DNA from: Ktedonobacterales bacterium
GTDB taxonomy: Bacteria > Chloroflexota > Ktedonobacteria > Ktedonobacterales > Ktedonobacteraceae
Assembly: GCA_027451525.1 (NCBI GenBank)
Contig: DAIDJF010000051.1
Coordinates: 1-41,751 of the forward strand
DNA: 41,751 bases
Direction: 5' to 3'
Made by a program: the position numbers and the translations under genes. This document shows positions 40,124 to 41,751 of this stretch, in pieces. Below the pieces are notes generated by a model. The model did no database searches and was not told the origin of the DNA. It was given only the letters and a program-made list of their open reading frames with translations. Numbering within the stretch: position 1 is the first letter of the stretch; every line of letters starts with the position of its first letter.

Positions 40124-40558
40124 ATGTCATCGTCCAATGGTCAGCCTTCGCGACTTACGCCGCATCGACAACATATGGTTCCTCACACTCACTCGATAGC
40201 AGGGATGCCACAGCAGCAGCCTGCATTACCCGTGACGCCCCCTACATTTCCTACCGCAATCCCACCGACCTCTATATCACCTATGTCTGTCGAAGCGCAG
40301 CCACAAGACATGCATCAAGCTGCTCATGAACATGCGATTGATTTCGCCACGCATTCCTGGGACCTGGCGACGGGTGGTCTCAAAACTCTTACCGCCAAGC
40401 GCGAATTTCCACCCCGTGCGGAACGACGTGCCAGCGAGGTTCGGGCTGAGGATGCCAGAGCCGCGCGCAGTTATACACTAGCTCTGGCAATCATGGCCTG
40501 CGTGGTCCTGATGCTGATTGGCAGCGGAATTGTGCTATTTGTAATGCTACAACCATAG
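40124..40558 (+). CDS. Small C-terminally anchored membrane protein, unknown function
   Basis: A 144-aa protein. The first ~75 residues are Pro/Gln/Thr/His-rich and disordered. A charged segment (about 75-115, 'KREFPPRAERRASEVRAEDA') follows, and a single membrane helix at the very C-terminus (LALAIMACVVLMLIGSGIVL) ends two to six residues before the stop. The bulk should face the cytoplasm as in tail-anchored proteins. No family is recognised. ATG 40124 has a GGGGAAA stretch upstream; an in-frame ATG at 40076 lacks one. Confidence 0.6.
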   Translation: MSSSNGQPSRLTPHRQHMVPHTHSIAGMPQQQPALPVTPPTFPTAIPPTSISPMSVEAQPQDMHQAAHEHAIDFATHSWDLATGGLKTLTAKREFPPRAERRASEVRAEDARAARSYTLALAIMACVVLMLIGSGIVLFVMLQP

Positions 40559-40614
40559 TTCAGGGATGGAGTGTGCCATTCGCTACAAACATCTATTTAA
40601 ATAACGCACCTTAA

Positions 40615-41583
40615 TTACGTGCGCTCTTGTGCTGCTGGTATGCCGTGTAGGGTAGTTGCCAGACGCACCGCTTTCAGAATAGCGCGTGCCAGTGTAAGAG
40701 CGGCTGCGTTTCCAAGCAGGCTCACCTGAATTGCTCCATTCGCTGGGTTACGTGGGGGATGTTGATCCTGCGAAGTGAGACTGTTGGCCAGTGCAAAAAC
40801 CGTATCGCCATCGAACATTGTGTGTGCGGGTCGTATGACCTGCGCCATACCGTCATGTGCCATTTGCGCGACTTTATTTATCTCACTCTTTGTCAGTTGC
40901 GCATTCGTCGCGACGACAGCGATGGTCGTGTTGCCGAAGGGATTGGCTGCCACAAAGCCTGTTCCCCTGGGATCGCGTGCCCCCGCAAGCACTTGTTGTG
41001 TAAGTGGGTCAATGATATCGCCCAGCGCGTTGACTATAACCAACGCGCCGACAATGCTGCCATCGGCAAGCACGGTGCTGGCGGAGCCAACGCCACCTTT
41101 CATACAGAAGGCAGGTCCAAGCTGTTTGCCGACTGTTGCCCCCGTGCCCGCCCCGATACTGCCCTGGGCGATTGGTCCCACCGTGGCTTGTTGACAGGCG
41201 CGATAGCCTGCCGCTGCGTCTGGGCGAATGTGAGCAGAGCCGACGGCGAGATCAAAAATTGCCGCTGCTGGCACAATTGGCACGCGCGCGACGCCGACGT
41301 CATAGCCGATCTGGTGCTCCTCCAGATAGCGCACTACCCCGCTCGCGGCATCCAGTCCAAACGCGCTCCCGCCTGTTAACAGGACCGCGTTGACCTGATT
41401 CATCATACAAAGCGGATGAAGCAGATCGGTTTCGCGCGTCGCTGGTGCGCCGCCGCGTACATCGACGCCGCCAACAAATGACGTGTCGCACAGGATAACC
41501 GTACAGCCAGTACCAGCCTCTATGTTCGTATCATGCCCGACACGAATACCCGGTACATCAGTAATATCATCGTGTGTTTGCAT
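40615..41583 (-). CDS. P1 family (DmpA/BapA-type) peptidase
   Basis: A 322-aa N-terminal-nucleophile hydrolase of peptidase family S58. The N-terminus 'DDITDVPGIRVGHDTNIEAG' and VLLTGGSAFGLDAA are family hallmarks, as are GAGTGATVGK and MKGGVGSAS. The cleavage/nucleophile region is GNTTIAVVATNAQL: autocleavage would be before the first Thr, making Thr rather than Ser the nucleophile, as in many bacterial members. These enzymes remove N-terminal residues or cleave beta-peptides. There is no signal peptide, so it is cytoplasmic. AAGGA lies 9 bases before ATG 41583. It is convergent with the small membrane protein gene. Confidence 0.9.
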   Translation of the reverse strand: MQTHDDITDVPGIRVGHDTNIEAGTGCTVILCDTSFVGGVDVRGGAPATRETDLLHPLCMMNQVNAVLLTGGSAFGLDAASGVVRYLEEHQIGYDVGVARVPIVPAAAIFDLAVGSAHIRPDAAAGYRACQQATVGPIAQGSIGAGTGATVGKQLGPAFCMKGGVGSASTVLADGSIVGALVIVNALGDIIDPLTQQVLAGARDPRGTGFVAANPFGNTTIAVVATNAQLTKSEINKVAQMAHDGMAQVIRPAHTMFDGDTVFALANSLTSQDQHPPRNPANGAIQVSLLGNAAALTLARAILKAVRLATTLHGIPAAQERT

Positions 41584-41701
41584 ATATCACATCCTTCACG
41601 TGCAATTGTAGGGCCGATTGAGTGCGTGTCTCAAATCGGTATGGGAGGTAAAAATGGTGCTAATGGGGTGTGATGATGAACATGAACAAATTAGGGAGAA
41701 G

Positions 41702-41736
41702 CAGGGCGACCGCAAGGGCGTGTATAGTAGGGGCGG
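41702..41736. repeat. Partial GGGCGACC-type palindromic repeat, copy F
   Basis: GCAGGGCGACCGCAAGGGCG followed by GTAGGGGCGGGG near the right edge matches the arms of copy E and may continue outside the window. Nothing else is recognised in 41584-41751. Confidence 0.45.
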
Positions 41737-41751
41737 GGGGGGTGGCGGATG

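Noticed and set aside
1..41751. Possible CRISPR arrays, tRNA or rRNA genes
   Set aside because: No spaced identical repeat array, cloverleaf with CCA-like end, or rRNA signature was recognised on either strand.

Overview
The window looks like chromosome from a Chloroflexota bacterium, most probably a Ktedonobacteria-type soil organism. This rests on gene style only: clpC-radA-PIN/TRAM-ispD-ispF synteny, large Pro/Thr/Ser-linked secreted proteins, a Ser/Thr-kinase-like protein, HD-GYP signalling, and dispersed 'TAGGGGCG...' palindromic repeats. No rRNA, tRNA or CRISPR array was seen, so the taxon is an inference.

Layout. (1) 1-5862, minus strand: a phage-type virion operon read leftward from a near-consensus promoter at 5834-5862. 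It encodes a small Pro-rich protein, a prohead protease fused to a major capsid protein, three small unrecognised proteins and an adaptor-like protein that runs off the left edge. Each of the three wide spacers holds a copy of a MITE-like palindromic element. No portal, integrase or lysis gene is visible. A complete large terminase lies 14 kb away on the other strand (19284-20804). (2) 5972-13735: signalling genes. These are an amino-acid-permease-like membrane domain fused to GGDEF and HD-GYP, a stand-alone HD-GYP protein, a group-2-like sigma-70 factor (minus), a two-TM Pro/Thr-rich surface protein and a single-domain response regulator. (3) 13938-19130: two adjacent secreted proteins with paralogous Vgb-like propellers and different C-terminal modules. 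(4) 19284-25333: terminase, a HEAT-repeat protein, then a DUF1015/FAD-oxidoreductase pair on the minus strand. (5) 25792-28833: a pseudokinase-Rieske fusion with an internal twin-arginine segment, followed by a TatA/TatE-like gene and a pterin carbinolamine dehydratase gene. (6) 28837-38838, minus strand: housekeeping block S1-like protein, clpC, radA, PIN/TRAM membrane protein, ispD, ispF and a methyltransferase. (7) 39317-41583: a CoA-type Nudix hydrolase, a small tail-anchored protein and a P1/DmpA-family peptidase.

How the parts may work together. The permease-GGDEF-HD-GYP protein and the neighbouring HD-GYP protein could make and degrade c-di-GMP in response to a small solute. The pseudokinase-Rieske protein places a degenerate kinase fold in the cytoplasm and a complete [2Fe-2S] Rieske domain outside the membrane. 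Its twin-arginine segment and the adjacent TatA-like gene fit Tat export of a folded Fe-S domain. IspD and IspF supply consecutive-pathway MEP enzymes. ClpC and RadA cover proteolysis and recombination.

The most unusual items are the pseudokinase-Rieske fusion beside a TatA-like gene, the permease-GGDEF-HD-GYP fusion, and the dispersed phage capsid and terminase genes with repeats in every wide capsid-operon spacer. All functions are read from sequence motifs without database searches.
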